A stretch of DNA of 64,000 bases. Origin: Niveispirillum irakense DSM 11586. GTDB taxonomy: Bacteria > Pseudomonadota > Alphaproteobacteria > Azospirillales > Azospirillaceae. The stretch is from the NCBI RefSeq assembly GCF_000429645.1, contig NZ_KE386934.1:496001-560000 (forward strand). Direction: 5' to 3'. The translations under genes were made by a program, and so were the position numbers. This document shows positions 50,420-58,734 of this stretch, one piece after another. Below the pieces are notes generated by a model. That model was not told the origin of the DNA. It worked only from the letters and a program-made list of their open reading frames with translations, and did not search any database. Numbering within the stretch: position 1 is the stretch's first letter; the number at the start of each line of letters is the position of its first letter.

Positions 50420-50529
50420 ATCCCATTTTTTGGGATGGACACAATCATATAATACGACTAATTGATTTTGCAACGATGCTCAGCGTCAAGCAAGGGGCTA
50501 CAATCCGGCTTTAAAACATATAATATGTT
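50420..50529. promoter_or_regulatory. Divergent promoters and probable GntR operators of the arabinose cluster
   Basis: A perfect 7-1-7 palindrome AACATATAATATGTT is at 50515-50529 and a degraded copy ATCATATAATACGAC at 50444-50458; both share CATATAATA. The first contains a TATAAT (50519-50524) facing the regulator gene. The second overlaps a -10 TATGAT whose -35 TTGCAA lies 18 bases away (50468-50473) on the minus strand, facing the FAH-family gene. An extra inverted repeat ATCCCA-N5-TGGGAT lies at 50420-50436. Operators over -10 boxes fit a repressor released by a pathway intermediate. Confidence 0.65.
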
Positions 50530-50605
50530 CAAAGAAGCGGACAGCCGTAGCAATTGATACGGGGGCCTGCCCTAACGCCCTATCCGGAGCAGAACGCGTA
50601 ACGAG

Positions 50606-51376
50606 ATGAACCCGATACCTCCCTCTTCCTGGTCCGTCACCGGGCGCCCCATCTCTAATCACGATCAGATCGTGAGGACCTTAGGGATGGAAATCCTGGC
50701 GGGCATGCATGTGCCGGGCGCCAACCTGCCTGCGGAGCCGGAATTGCTGGCCCGCTTCCAGGTTTCGCGCACCGTGATGCGGGAAGCGGTGAAGACCCTG
50801 ACGGCCAAAGGCTTGCTGGTATCGCGCACCAAGGTCGGCACCCGTGTGCTGGACCCGACGCATTGGAACTTTTTCGACGCTGAGCTTTTATCCTGGAAAG
50901 TCGCGTTGGGCATGGACAGTGCGTTCCGCCGCGACCTGCTGGAAATCCGCCAGGCGGTGGAACCTGCCGCTGCCGCCCTGGCCGCCCAGCGCCGTTCCTC
51001 TGCCGATCTGGCCGCGTTGCGGCGCTGCATCCAGGCGATGGGAAACCCCGATCATACGCGCCGCAGCTTCGCCGAAGCCGATCTTGAGTTCCATCTGGCG
51101 GTGGGCGCCGCATCCGGCAACCCGATGATGCGCGGCATATCCGCTGTGATTGAAACGGCGCTGATCGCCTCTTTCGCCCTCTCCTCCCCCACCGATCAAC
51201 CGGATTTGCAGCAGCAGACGGTTGAGCGGCACGCTGCCATCGTCGATGCGATTGAACGCGGCGATAGTGCCGCAGCGGCCGCCAGCATGCTGGCGGTGAT
51301 TGATGCCGGCTATACCCGTATCGAACAGGTGATGGTCGATACAACCACCCCTTCCCTTACCAACACCCCGACCTGA
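50606..51376 (+). CDS. GntR/FadR-family transcriptional regulator
   Basis: This 256-residue regulator has an N-terminal winged helix (residues about 20-85; PAEPELLARFQVSRTVMREAVKTLTAKGLL) and a C-terminal FCD ligand domain with the metal-binding pattern D/H in FAEADLEFHLAVGAASGN and ERHAAIVDAIERGD. FadR-type regulators of sugar-acid clusters bind pathway intermediates. Between an FAH-family gene and a sugar-acid dehydratase, it most likely controls both. Its stop lies 18 bases before the dehydratase start. Confidence 0.88.
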   Translation: MNPIPPSSWSVTGRPISNHDQIVRTLGMEILAGMHVPGANLPAEPELLARFQVSRTVMREAVKTLTAKGLLVSRTKVGTRVLDPTHWNFFDAELLSWKVALGMDSAFRRDLLEIRQAVEPAAAALAAQRRSSADLAALRRCIQAMGNPDHTRRSFAEADLEFHLAVGAASGNPMMRGISAVIETALIASFALSSPTDQPDLQQQTVERHAAIVDAIERGDSAAAAASMLAVIDAGYTRIEQVMVDTTTPSLTNTPT

Positions 51377-51394
51377 TCTGAAAGGCGTCCATCC

Positions 51395-53209
51395 ATGGCG
51401 ATCGACAATGGCGATAACAAGCAGGGCCCCCGCACGCTACGGTCCCGCGCCTGGTTCGACAATCCCGCCAATCCCGACATGACAGCGCTGTATCTTGAGC
51501 GCTACCTGAATTACGGGCTGACGCAGGAGGAATTGCAGAAGGGCGGGCCGATCATCGGCATCGCCCAGACCGGTTCCGACCTGTCGCCCTGCAACCGCCA
51601 CCATATCGTGCTGGCCGAGCGGCTGCGTGAAGGCATCCGCGCTGCCGGCGGTATCGCCATCGAATTCCCGGTCCATCCGATCCAGGAAACCGGCAAGCGC
51701 CCGACCGCCGGCCTGGACCGCAACCTGGCCTATCTGGGGCTGGTGGAACTGCTTTACGGCTATCCGCTGGATGGCGTTGTGCTGACCATCGGTTGCGACA
51801 AGACCACGCCCGCCTGCCTGATGGCCGCCGCCACGGTGAATATCCCCGCCATCGCCCTGTCCGTCGGCCCGATGCTGAATGGCTGGCACAAGGGGGAGCG
51901 CACCGGCTCCGGCACCATCGTGTGGAAGGCCCGCCAGATGATGGCGGCTGGCGAGATCGATTATGAAGGCTTTATCAAGCTGGTCGCCTCTTCCGCCCCG
52001 TCCACCGGCTATTGCAACACGATGGGCACGGCCACGACGATGAATTCGCTGGCAGAGGCCCTGGGCATGCAGTTGCCCGGCTCCGCCGCCATCCCGGCCC
52101 CCTACCGGGAACGCCAGCAGGTCGCCTATGAGACGGGCAAGCGCATTGTGGAGATGGTGCGGGAGGATCTGAAGCCGTCCGACATCATGACCCGCGACGC
52201 CTTCCTGAATGCCATCGTCGTCAATTCCGCCATTGGCGGGTCCACCAACGCCCCTATCCATCTGGCCGCCATCGCCCGCCATACCGGCGTCGATCTGGCG
52301 CTGGATGATTGGCAGACCTATGGCCATAAGGTGCCACTGCTGGTCAATCTCCAGCCCGCCGGTGAGTATCTGGGCGAGGATTACCACCATGCCGGCGGCG
52401 TGCCCGCCGTGGTGAATGAGTTGATGAAGCAGGGCCTGATCCGCGAGGGTGCCCTGACCGCCAATGGCAAGACCATTGGCGAGAATTGCCGCGGCAAGGA
52501 GATCGAGCTGGAGGAGGTGATCCGCCCGTTCGACAAGCCCTTGAAGAAGGATGCCGGCTTCCTGGTGCTGCGCGGCAACCTGTTCGACAGCGCCATCATG
52601 AAGACCAGCGTCATCTCGCCGGAATTCCGCGACCGGTATCTGTCCAACCCCGACGATCCGGAAGCATTCGAAGGCCGTGCCGTCGTGTTCGACGGGCCGG
52701 AGGATTACCATCACCGCATCGACGATCCGGAACTGGGGATCGATGACCGGACCCTGCTGTTCATGCGCGGTGCTGGCCCCATCGGCTATCCGGGGGCAGC
52801 AGAAGTGGTGAACATGCGCCCGCCCGCCTATCTGATCAAACAGGGGGTTTCGGCCCTGCCCTGCATCGGCGACGGGCGTCAGTCCGGCACGTCGGGTTCG
52901 CCCTCCATCCTGAACGCCTCGCCGGAAGCGGCCGCCGGCGGCGGGCTGGCCCTGCTGAAGACAGGCGACCGGGTGCGGATCGACCTGCGCAAGGGCAGCG
53001 CCAACATCCTGATTTCAGATGAGGAACTGGCCGCCCGGCGGCAGGCGCTGGAAGCGGCTGGCGGTTATCGCTACCCGGCCTCCCAGACGCCGTGGCAGGA
53101 AATTCAGCGCAACCTGACCGGCCAGTTGGGCGAAGGGGCCGTGCTGGAACCGGCGGTGAAGTACCAGCGCGTGGCCGACACGTTCGGCATCCCGCGCGAC
53201 AATCACTGA
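51395..53209 (+). CDS. IlvD/Edd family dehydratase, probably L-arabinonate dehydratase
   Basis: This 604-residue enzyme belongs to the dihydroxy-acid/6-phosphogluconate dehydratase family. Cluster-ligand Cys are in [11 protein letters not shown] near residue 66, [12 protein letters not shown] near residue 132 and [13 protein letters not shown] near residue 206; [16 protein letters not shown] near residue 490 is the C-terminal signature. Family members act on L-arabinonate, D-xylonate or dihydroxy acids; the cluster context favours a sugar acid in the non-phosphorylating arabinose route. No arabinose dehydrogenase or semialdehyde dehydrogenase is in the window. Confidence 0.88.
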   Translation: MAIDNGDNKQGPRTLRSRAWFDNPANPDMTALYLERYLNYGLTQEELQKGGPIIGIAQTGSDLSPCNRHHIVLAERLREGIRAAGGIAIEFPVHPIQETGKRPTAGLDRNLAYLGLVELLYGYPLDGVVLTIGCDKTTPACLMAAATVNIPAIALSVGPMLNGWHKGERTGSGTIVWKARQMMAAGEIDYEGFIKLVASSAPSTGYCNTMGTATTMNSLAEALGMQLPGSAAIPAPYRERQQVAYETGKRIVEMVREDLKPSDIMTRDAFLNAIVVNSAIGGSTNAPIHLAAIARHTGVDLALDDWQTYGHKVPLLVNLQPAGEYLGEDYHHAGGVPAVVNELMKQGLIREGALTANGKTIGENCRGKEIELEEVIRPFDKPLKKDAGFLVLRGNLFDSAIMKTSVISPEFRDRYLSNPDDPEAFEGRAVVFDGPEDYHHRIDDPELGIDDRTLLFMRGAGPIGYPGAAEVVNMRPPAYLIKQGVSALPCIGDGRQSGTSGSPSILNASPEAAAGGGLALLKTGDRVRIDLRKGSANILISDEELAARRQALEAAGGYRYPASQTPWQEIQRNLTGQLGEGAVLEPAVKYQRVADTFGIPRDNH

Positions 53210-53223
53210 TCCGCTTATAAAGG

Positions 53224-53262
53224 AAAGCCCCGCGACCTTAGACCGGTCGCGGGGCTTTCTTT
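53224..53262 (+). terminator. Terminator of the arabinose dehydratase gene
   Basis: A 14-bp stem AAAGCCCCGCGACC/GGTCGCGGGGCTTT with a 7-base loop is followed by CTTTG. It begins 15 bases after the stop. Confidence 0.88.
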
Positions 53263-53290
53263 GCTGATTGCCCAGACGATGGCGGACATG

Positions 53291-53328
53291 AAAAAGGCGC
53301 GGAAAGCACCTGCTCTCCGCGCCTTTTT
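53291..53328 (-). terminator. Terminator of gatB
   Basis: A 13-bp stem AAAAAGGCGCGGA/TCCGCGCCTTTTT with a 12-base loop lies 20 bases past the gatB stop and has T runs on both strands. Confidence 0.88.
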
Positions 53329-53348
53329 CATACCCTCAGCCGAAGGGA

Positions 53349-54803
53349 TCAGCCCTTCAGCTTCTGCGCCAAAAGGTCGTTCACCATGGCCGGGTTGGCC
53401 TTGCCCTGGCTGGCCTTCATTACCTGACCGACGAAGAAGCCGAACAGCTTATCCTTGCCGGAGCGATACTCGGCCACCTTGTCGGGGTTGGCTTCCATCA
53501 CCTGGGCGATCACCGCATCAATGGCGCCGGTATCGGTCACCTGACGCAGACCCTTTTCGTCCACAATCACGGCGGCCGGCTTGCCGGTTTCCAGCATGAT
53601 GGCAAACACATCCTTGGCCAGACGGCCGGAGATGGTGTTGTCGGTGATCAGGTCGATCAGCCCGCCCAGATCGGCGGCGGAGATCGGGGATTCGCTGATA
53701 TCCTTGCCCGTCTTGTTCAACGCACCCAGCAGGTCGCCGATGACGAAATTGGCGGCCATCTTCGGGTCACGGCCCTTGGCCACTTCCTCATAGAAGTCAG
53801 CGCGGGCGCGTTCTGCCACCAGCACGCCGGCATCATAGGGCGTCAGCTTATACTGGTCGATGAAGCGGGCCTTCTTGTCGTCCGGCAGTTCCGGCAGGGT
53901 CGCCTTGATCTGATCGACAAAGCCCTGTTCCAGCACCAGCGGCAGCAGGTCCGGATCGGGGAAATAGCGGTAATCATGCGCTTCTTCCTTGGAGCGCATG
54001 GAGCGGGTGATGCTCTTGCCCGGATCCCACAGGCGGGTTTCCTGGACGATGGTGCCACCTTCCTCGATCACCCCGATCTGGCGCTGCGCCTCATACTCGA
54101 TGGCCTGCTGCACATAGCGGATGGAATTGACGTTCTTCGTCTCCGTCCGCGTGCCCAGCGGGCCGCCCGGCTTGCGCACCGACACGTTGATGTCGCAACG
54201 CATGGAGCCTTCTTCCATGTTGCCATCGCAGGTGCCCAGATAGCGCAGGATGGTGCGCAGCTTGCGCAGATAGGCCGCCGCCTCTTCCGGGGAGCGCATG
54301 TCCGGCTTGGACACGATTTCCATCAGCGCCACGCCGGCCCGGTTCAGGTCGACATAGGTCTTGGACGGGTGCTGGTCATGCAGCGACTTGCCAGCATCCA
54401 TTTCCAGATGCAGCCGCTCAATCTCCACTTCACGCGTGGCACCATCGGCCAGATCCAGGATCAGCGTGCCCTCGCCAACGATGGGCTGCTTGAACTGGCT
54501 GATCTGATAGCCGGACGGCAGATCGGCGTAGAAGTAATTCTTGCGGTCGAAGACGCTGTGCAGGTTGATCTGCGCCTTCAGGCCCAGGCCCGTACGCACC
54601 GCCTGTTCAACGCACACTTCGTTGATCACGGGCAGCATGCCGGGGAAACCGGCATCGACGAAGCTCACTTGGCTGTTGGGGGCGGCACCGAATTCAGTGG
54701 CGGCCCCACTGAACAGCTTGGCATTGGAGATGACCTGGGCATGGACCTCCAGCCCGATCACGACCTCCCACTCACCCGTCTCGCCCTGAATGCGGTAAGC
54801 CAT
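53349..54803 (-). CDS. gatB: Aspartyl/glutamyl-tRNA amidotransferase subunit B
   Basis: This 484-residue subunit of GatCAB converts misacylated Glu-tRNA(Gln) or Asp-tRNA(Asn) to the amidated form. Typical stretches are [21 protein letters not shown] near residue 12, [14 protein letters not shown] near residue 95, [19 protein letters not shown] near residue 220 and a YqeY-like C-terminal domain ending [10 protein letters not shown]. The ATG at 54803 is chosen over 11 codons earlier. gatA and gatC are not next to it in this window. Confidence 0.96.
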   Translation of the reverse strand: MAYRIQGETGEWEVVIGLEVHAQVISNAKLFSGAATEFGAAPNSQVSFVDAGFPGMLPVINEVCVEQAVRTGLGLKAQINLHSVFDRKNYFYADLPSGYQISQFKQPIVGEGTLILDLADGATREVEIERLHLEMDAGKSLHDQHPSKTYVDLNRAGVALMEIVSKPDMRSPEEAAAYLRKLRTILRYLGTCDGNMEEGSMRCDINVSVRKPGGPLGTRTETKNVNSIRYVQQAIEYEAQRQIGVIEEGGTIVQETRLWDPGKSITRSMRSKEEAHDYRYFPDPDLLPLVLEQGFVDQIKATLPELPDDKKARFIDQYKLTPYDAGVLVAERARADFYEEVAKGRDPKMAANFVIGDLLGALNKTGKDISESPISAADLGGLIDLITDNTISGRLAKDVFAIMLETGKPAAVIVDEKGLRQVTDTGAIDAVIAQVMEANPDKVAEYRSGKDKLFGFFVGQVMKASQGKANPAMVNDLLAQKLKG

Positions 54804-54947
54804 CGTCTCTGCGCTCTGAATAACGGAAATAGGCAAGGGTGTTTTCTGGCGGGATTCGCCACAAAGGGCAAGGGGCTTAGGCGCAGAACCGCCATTTCTC
54901 CCCTCAAAGGGCGCGATTTTCCCCCGGTGGTGATGCCCTCAACCCGA

Positions 54948-56033
54948 TCAGATCGTGAGTTGCACCAGGCTGCCCGGCGGCGGGGTGAAGGCGGCGGCGG
55001 TTTGCCCCAAGGGGGACGGGGCGGCACTGGTCGCCTCGGCCAGTGCCTGCTCCCCTTCCGCCATGTCGCGCTCCACCTCTTCCATCTGCGCCTTGGTGCC
55101 GGGGGCGCCGTCCTTCTCCGCCAGATTCTTCATCTGGTCCACGATGCTGCGCAATTGCGTGATTGTTTCGCGCACACCATTATTGAAATCGCTCACCTCC
55201 CGCCGGGCTGCGAAATCCTTGGCCATGGCGGCGCGGCGCTCATTCCAGGCGTCAGCAGGGTTTTCGTCCTCGGCCCCGCCGCCTTCTTCAGCCTTGGCTT
55301 CGGCTTCAGCCTTGTCGGCCTCCCCTGTTTCCCCTGGGGCCGTTGTCTGTTCAGTGCCGGTCCCTTCACCCTCCTGCGGGGTGGAACCGCCCTCCCCCTC
55401 GTCAGCGGGGGTATCGCCCACACCGGCCGCCGTGCTGGCAGCCTGCTGGGCCACGGCCTGGGCATCGGCGGCGGCCTGATCACCAGAACCGGCAGCCGGA
55501 GCCGTTGCCGCCGCTGCCGGCGTGGCGGCTGTTGCTGCTGTTGCTGCTGTTGCTGTTGCTGTTGCAGCCTCTGCCTTACCCGCCGTGGCCGTGCTGGTAC
55601 CGCCGCTGTCCGCGCCATAGTCGCGGGCCGCTTGTCCCAGTTCCTTGGCCAGTTGGGCGGCTTCCTTGGCGATGCGGGCGGCAGCCTTCTTGTCGCCACT
55701 GGCGGCGGCAAGCTGGGCCTGCATCTTCAGCATTTTCAGCTTCTCCTTGGCCTCGTCCGCCTTGCGGGCCGCCGCTTCCTTGGAGGATTCGCCACCGGCA
55801 GACAGGCGCTGTTTCAGCGTTTCGGCCTGCTGCTGCATGCTGAGAAGTTTTTCGCGGGTCTCGGGGGAGACAAAGGCCGCCAGACCATTGGTGGCAGATT
55901 GCGCCGCAGCGCCACCGCCCTGGCCCGATGCAGACGTCGCCAAGCCTTTCCAGGCGGCCTGCGCCTTGGCCTGAAAACTCTTCTGCGCTGCATTGAAGAT
56001 ATTGGACGCGGATAACCCACCCAGGACCGACAT
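54948..56033 (-). CDS. Ala-rich coiled-coil protein of unknown function, paralogous module to 36843
   Basis: This 361-residue protein is without signal peptide or membrane helix and without a known family. Residues about 60-138 form a charged helix with AKEKLKMLKMQAQLAAASGD and AARIAKEAAQLAKELGQAAR. A low-complexity Ala/Thr/Glu/Gly stretch spans about 145-265. A third helical part (about 280-345; FNNGVRETITQLRSIVDQM) and a short SLVQLTI end follow. Strong resemblance to the protein at 36843 around the GD-centred segment suggests one family. A separate transcription unit, 144 bases upstream of gatB on the same strand. Confidence 0.65.
   Translation of the reverse strand: MSVLGGLSASNIFNAAQKSFQAKAQAAWKGLATSASGQGGGAAAQSATNGLAAFVSPETREKLLSMQQQAETLKQRLSAGGESSKEAAARKADEAKEKLKMLKMQAQLAAASGDKKAAARIAKEAAQLAKELGQAARDYGADSGGTSTATAGKAEAATATATAATAATAATPAAAATAPAAGSGDQAAADAQAVAQQAASTAAGVGDTPADEGEGGSTPQEGEGTGTEQTTAPGETGEADKAEAEAKAEEGGGAEDENPADAWNERRAAMAKDFAARREVSDFNNGVRETITQLRSIVDQMKNLAEKDGAPGTKAQMEEVERDMAEGEQALAEATSAAPSPLGQTAAAFTPPPGSLVQLTI
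55528..55566. repeat. GTT/GCT trinucleotide repeat in the coiled-coil gene
   Basis: Thirteen consecutive triplets of GCT or GTT (plus strand) encode alternating Ala/Thr/Asn-free Ala-rich low complexity on the minus strand. Such a run is prone to slippage, but triplet steps keep the frame. Confidence 0.75.
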
Positions 56034-56102
56034 CTTACCCCTCCCCTTCTATGGGAAGAATGCGCCCGATGCGGGGTGTTTGTCCATCTTTATGGTTGCA
56101 TG

Positions 56103-56125
56103 GCGGGGGCCATTACAGCCCCCGC
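56103..56125 (-). terminator. Hairpin after the sugar dehydrogenase gene
   Basis: A perfect 8-bp stem GCGGGGGC/GCCCCCGC with a 7-base loop lies between the PQQ-type dehydrogenase stop (56134) and the start of the coiled-coil gene. No T run follows, so termination is uncertain. Confidence 0.5.
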
Positions 56126-56133
56126 GTTCATGC

Positions 56134-57300
56134 CTATTTGCGGTCGATACGCACCAGCTTGCCATCCGGGCCCGGCTGTTCGATCAGGGCATAAAGCCTT
56201 CCATCCGGGCCCACGGCCACATCGCGGGTGCGCGGCAATTCCGCCTCCAGCAGCCGTTCGGTGGCCACCACCTTGCCATTCTCAATATCCAGCCGGGCAA
56301 TGCCGCCGGCCAGCAGGCCGACAATCAGATCACCGCGCCAGAAGGGCAGCGCCCCGCCTTCATAGAACGCCATGCCGGCCAGGGCCAGGGACGGCACGAA
56401 ATAGACCTCCGGCTGGGCCATGCCTTCCTTTTCCGTGCCTTCACCGATCTTCAGGCCCAGACCATAGGTCTTGCCATAGGTGATAACGGGCCAGCCATAA
56501 TTCACGCCAGGGCGGATGATGTTGATCTCATCCCCGCCCTGGGGGCCATGCTCGCTCTCCCAGACCAGCCCGGTGGCCGGGTCCACCGCCAGCCCTTGCG
56601 GGTTGCGATTGCCATAGGTGAAGACCTGGGGCAGCGCCTCCTTGTCCCCGACAAAGGGATTGTCCGCCGGCACGCTGCCATCGCGGTTCAGGCGGAAGAT
56701 CTTGCCGGCGGCATCCAGCCGGTCCTGCGCCCGGTCCTGCTGGCCGCGTTCACCGATGCCGAAATACATGAGCCCGTCGCGATCAAAGGCGAAACGGCTG
56801 CCGAAATGCAGGCGCGACTCCACCAGCGAGCCCCGGAACAGCACCTGCATATCGGTCAGTTCCGTCCCGCCATCCTTGAAGCGCGCGATGACGGTGCGGT
56901 TGCCCTTGGCCTGATCGCGGGGCAGCGCATCCGCCCCCTTCTCCGCCTTTTCCATGAAGGAGAGGTAGATATAGCGGTTATTGGCATAATCGGGGTCCAG
57001 CGCCACATCCAGCAGGCCGCCCTGACCATATTCCTCAATCTCCGGCAGGCCGCCCATGGAGTCGGGCAGCAGCTTGCCATCCTTGATCACGCGCAGTTTG
57101 CCGCTGCGTTCCGTCACCAGGATGCGGCCATCGGGCACAAAGGCGATGGCCCAGGGCGTATCCAGCCCTTCGGCAATCACGGTCACTTTCACATCATGGC
57201 GGGCCTTGGGCGCGGGAAAGCTGGCAAATTCCTGCGGGGCGGCCTGGGCGGCGGCGGGAAGCAGCAGCGCGGTCGCAAGAAGGGCGGCGCGGGCAAGCAT
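56134..57300 (-). CDS. PQQ-dependent soluble aldose sugar dehydrogenase family protein
   Basis: This 388-residue secreted six-bladed beta-propeller has a signal peptide (about residues 1-20, ending AAAQA). Family motifs are VIAEGLDTPWAIAFVPDGRILVTERSG near residue 40, GQGGLLDVALDPDYANN near residue 93, RFAFDRDGLMYFGIGERGQQD near residue 170 and WESEHGPQGGDEINII near residue 247. Related Yli-type enzymes oxidise aldoses with PQQ in the periplasm. Whether PQQ is made by this organism cannot be judged here. The ATG at 57300 begins the signal peptide. Confidence 0.88.
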   Translation of the reverse strand: MLARAALLATALLLPAAAQAAPQEFASFPAPKARHDVKVTVIAEGLDTPWAIAFVPDGRILVTERSGKLRVIKDGKLLPDSMGGLPEIEEYGQGGLLDVALDPDYANNRYIYLSFMEKAEKGADALPRDQAKGNRTVIARFKDGGTELTDMQVLFRGSLVESRLHFGSRFAFDRDGLMYFGIGERGQQDRAQDRLDAAGKIFRLNRDGSVPADNPFVGDKEALPQVFTYGNRNPQGLAVDPATGLVWESEHGPQGGDEINIIRPGVNYGWPVITYGKTYGLGLKIGEGTEKEGMAQPEVYFVPSLALAGMAFYEGGALPFWRGDLIVGLLAGGIARLDIENGKVVATERLLEAELPRTRDVAVGPDGRLYALIEQPGPDGKLVRIDRK

Positions 57301-57387
57301 GCGGGGCGTCTCCGTCTGGGGGTGATGGGGGCAAAGATGGGGTTTGGGACCGTTGTCACCAAGCAAAATCAGCGCTGTCCCGGCCTG

Positions 57388-57867
57388 TCAGCCCTGAAAA
57401 TCCGCAGGCCCGCCGCCCAGCCACATGGTGACATGCGGGATGCCGCCATCATTATAGGGCGCGCCCACGGTGACGAAGCCGAAACCGGCATAGAATTTTT
57501 CCAGATGCTGCTGCGCGCCGATGCGCAGCGGGACGCCCGAATAATGCTGCGCCATGAAATCCAGCCCCGCCGCCACCAGCCGCCGCCCCAGTCCGGTGCC
57601 GCGCCAGGGCGCCCCCACAACAATCCGCCCGATAAAACCGGGATGCCCCGCCCGGGGGCCACGGGCGCGCAGATAGGCGGCAAGGCTGCCATCGGGGGCG
57701 GTAACCAGCAGATGCTGGCAATCCGGGTCCAGCCCATCCAGGTCCGGATATGCGGAAGCCTGCTCCACAATGAAAATATCCTGCCGGAAACGCAGCACAT
57801 CATAAAGCGTGCCGGCATCCAGCCCGGCAAAGGGCACCCAGGTAAAGCGCAGGGCGGCGATATCCAT
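57388..57867 (-). CDS. GNAT acetyltransferase, ElaA-like
   Basis: This 159-residue protein has the ElaA pattern: an N-terminal LYDVLRFRQDIFIVEQASAYPDLDGLDPD around residue 21, GRIVVGAPWRGTGLGRRLV (acetyl-CoA loop) near residue 80 and HLEKFYAGFGFVTVG near residue 120. The ElaA acceptor is not established. I take the ATG at 57867; an in-frame TTG lies two codons earlier. It is 87 bases upstream of the sugar dehydrogenase gene on the same strand. Confidence 0.87.
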   Translation of the reverse strand: MDIAALRFTWVPFAGLDAGTLYDVLRFRQDIFIVEQASAYPDLDGLDPDCQHLLVTAPDGSLAAYLRARGPRAGHPGFIGRIVVGAPWRGTGLGRRLVAAGLDFMAQHYSGVPLRIGAQQHLEKFYAGFGFVTVGAPYNDGGIPHVTMWLGGGPADFQG

Positions 57868-58005
57868 CGGCAATCATCCGTTACGGTCAGGAAGCGGCAG
57901 TTTACCAGCCACCGCCAGCGATCGCGATGTGCCCGTTCAAATCCTCTTGCAGAAACACCCCGTTATCGGCTAGGCGTGTCGCATAAAGCCCGCAAGACGG
58001 GCCGT

Positions 58006-58093
58006 GGATGGGTGGCCGAGTGGTTTAAGGCAGCGGTCTTGAAAACCGCCGTGGGGCAACTCACCGTGGGTTCGAATCCCACCCCATCCGCCA
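58006..58093 (+). tRNA. tRNA-Ser (TGA)
   Basis: This 88-base class II tRNA has acceptor GGATGGG/CCCATCC, anticodon loop CTTGAAA (TGA), variable arm (CGTGGGGCAACTCACCG), T-loop TTCGAAT and encoded CCA. The DNA immediately downstream becomes strongly AT-rich. Confidence 0.96.
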
Positions 58094-58690
58094 ACCTTGC
58101 CTATATTTTCACATCAATGAATGAAAATTAATTCTAACATAGTTGAGCTGAATTAATTACACTTAGTTACGAAACCATCTTTCTCAACTTCCAATCTTGC
58201 AAATAGATTTCTGGCCGGGTAAATCTTTATTCGTCTGCAACAAACAATAAAAGATAGGACAAAATAATGAAATTTCATAAAATTTTTCTCATTGCAACAT
58301 TAATCCTCGGCGGCTGCGCGGTAGACAATCCTGAAGAATTTTCATCCAGAACACCTGCCTTTACAAAGACATACCCTGGAACAAATGCAAAAGATTTTGC
58401 ATTTTGCTTCGCCTTAAACGGGAATGCAATATGGCTAGCTCAAACTCCTGGTGAAAATTATAGAATTTCGATATTGGGGGCTGGAGTCGGATCAATTCTA
58501 GCTGTAATCCAGTTTACCGGCTCCCCCACGACTGTTGAGATCCGAGAGGGCCGGTCAATAAATCCAGGCTGGACTTATGAATCTATTGCCCCCGGAATAG
58601 ATGAGTGCGCTAGAAAAATAACAACCAACCCTTAATCAATTTATTATGTTCTGGGTTTACATCCACACAATAGTGGACTGATTTAAGATG
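58094..58690. other. AT-rich patch beside tRNA-Ser, possibly a remnant of horizontally acquired DNA
   Basis: From the tRNA 3' end to about 58690 the base composition falls to roughly 38% GC, estimated by eye, against more than 60% in the rest of the window. It holds one small lipoprotein gene. No integrase, phage gene or repeat of the tRNA 3' end is seen, so the patch lacks proof of mobility. Confidence 0.6.
58267..58635 (+). CDS. Small lipoprotein of unknown function
   Basis: This 122-residue predicted lipoprotein starts MKFHKIFLIATLILGGC, a signal peptide with lipobox LGGC and lipidation at Cys17. The mature part has two further Cys (near residues 47 and 114) and no family I recognise. An AGGA ribosome site precedes the ATG. 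Its codons are AT-rich, unlike every neighbour, consistent with foreign origin. It is alone on its strand. Confidence 0.65.
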   Translation: MKFHKIFLIATLILGGCAVDNPEEFSSRTPAFTKTYPGTNAKDFAFCFALNGNAIWLAQTPGENYRISILGAGVGSILAVIQFTGSPTTVEIREGRSINPGWTYESIAPGIDECARKITTNP

Positions 58691-58723
58691 AGGAGGCCGG
58701 CGCCCACCTCGCGTCGGCCTCCT
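58691..58723 (-). terminator. Terminator of the molybdenum oxidoreductase operon
   Basis: A 9-bp stem AGGAGGCCG/CGGCCTCCT with a 15-base loop lies 12 bases past the large subunit stop on the minus strand. The T tract is short. Confidence 0.65.
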
Positions 58724-58734
58724 TGCCCCTCCCC

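Noticed and set aside
57369-57830. A second minus-strand frame overlapping the ElaA-like gene.
   Set aside because: It reads Arg/Ser/Trp-rich and lies out of frame with the clear GNAT protein.
58094-58690. Searched the AT-rich patch for an integrase gene or a repeat of the tRNA-Ser 3' end.
   Set aside because: Neither was found, so I did not annotate an attachment site or mobile element.
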